In this document: positions 63,973-64,000 of the stretch, one piece after another
Numbering within the stretch: position 1 is the first letter of the stretch
How the letters are laid out: every line of letters begins with the position of its first letter
DNA from: Bacillota bacterium
GTDB taxonomy: Bacteria > Bacillota_A > Clostridia > Lachnospirales > Lachnospiraceae
Direction: 5' to 3'
Assembly: GCA_023407175.1 (NCBI GenBank)
Contig: JAEYMU010000056.1
Coordinates: forward strand, 124,001-188,000
DNA length: 64,000 nt
Notes under the pieces: model-generated
The model's input: only the letters and a program-made list of their open reading frames with translations
Databases searched by the model: none
What the model was told of the DNA's origin: nothing
Program-made: the position numbers and the translations under genes

Positions 63973-64000
63973 GCTGCCCGGTATTAACTACCTAAGCAGC
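63973..64000 (+). terminator. Hairpin at right edge, possible terminator cut by window
   Basis: GCTGC and GCAGC with inner GGTA/TACC pairs form a stem 19 bp after the BspA-like stop codon. A following T-run would be outside the window. Confidence 0.55.

Overview
The window looks like chromosome of a low-GC, endospore-forming anaerobic Firmicute, most likely a Lachnospiraceae-type Clostridia (Clostridium cluster XIVa). The evidence is strong AGGAGG ribosome-binding sites and TTGACA-17-TATAAT promoters, small families typical of that group (DUF4491, a DUF3877-like protein, BspA-type LRR proteins with Big2 domains), two LysM-GH18 spore-hydrolase-like proteins, an oxygen/NO-reducing FprA flavoprotein and a PerR-KatG peroxide unit. 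No rRNA, tRNA, transposase or phage gene was seen.

Layout. 1-1.3 kb: a two-component system cut by the left edge. 1.5-4.2 kb: perR-katG behind a PerR box. 4.2-5.8 kb: small Lachnospiraceae genes. 6-11.5 kb: a zinc/cadmium-type metal island with two ArsR/SmtB regulators, a stand-alone HMA chaperone, two P1B ATPases and repeated operator sequences. 11.5-14.8 kb: ku and three-domain ligD (bacterial NHEJ). 14.9-18.8 kb: an ArsC/Spx-like protein, a degenerate LysM-GH18 protein and a large tannase-like lipoprotein. 19.3-30.4 kb: a complete type I-B CRISPR-Cas system with 37 repeats and 36 spacers and cas6-cas8b-cas7-cas5-cas3-cas4-cas1-cas2, all read leftward towards the array. 30.7-36.4 kb: a quinoprotein-dehydrogenase-like propeller, a VOC protein, a BspA-like surface protein and an orphan immunity-type protein. 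36.4-42.9 kb: two two-component systems, one beside a small exported Asp-box protein with an 11-bp tandem operator, plus a choloylglycine-hydrolase-family enzyme and a lipoprotein. 43-46.5 kb: an SMR-MarR-ABC drug-export operon. 47.3-48.3 kb: a fluoride riboswitch driving two FluC genes, abutting a truncated aminoglycoside acetyltransferase. 48.5-49.7 kb: encapsulin with its ferritin-like cargo. 50-58 kb: a GT2-PlsY glycolipid-type pair, an MBL hydrolase, the second LysM-GH18 protein and assorted enzymes. 58.4-61.3 kb: FprA, then hgcA-hgcB, the mercury-methylation pair. 61.4-64 kb: a second BspA-like protein.

The most notable item is hgcAB (59.85-61.26 kb). Both proteins carry the diagnostic motifs. 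They sit behind a consensus promoter and a 182-nt leader that holds two copies, in opposite orientation and 20/22 identical, of an ArsR-style palindrome, with an intrinsic-terminator-like hairpin between them. This suggests a dedicated metal- or thiol-responsive control of mercury methylation that I do not recognise from the literature.

Functionally the window is rich in defence against metals and oxidants (PerR/KatG, P1B ATPases, FluC, encapsulated ferritin, FprA, HgcAB), in genome defence and repair (CRISPR-Cas, Ku/LigD), and in cell-surface proteins.
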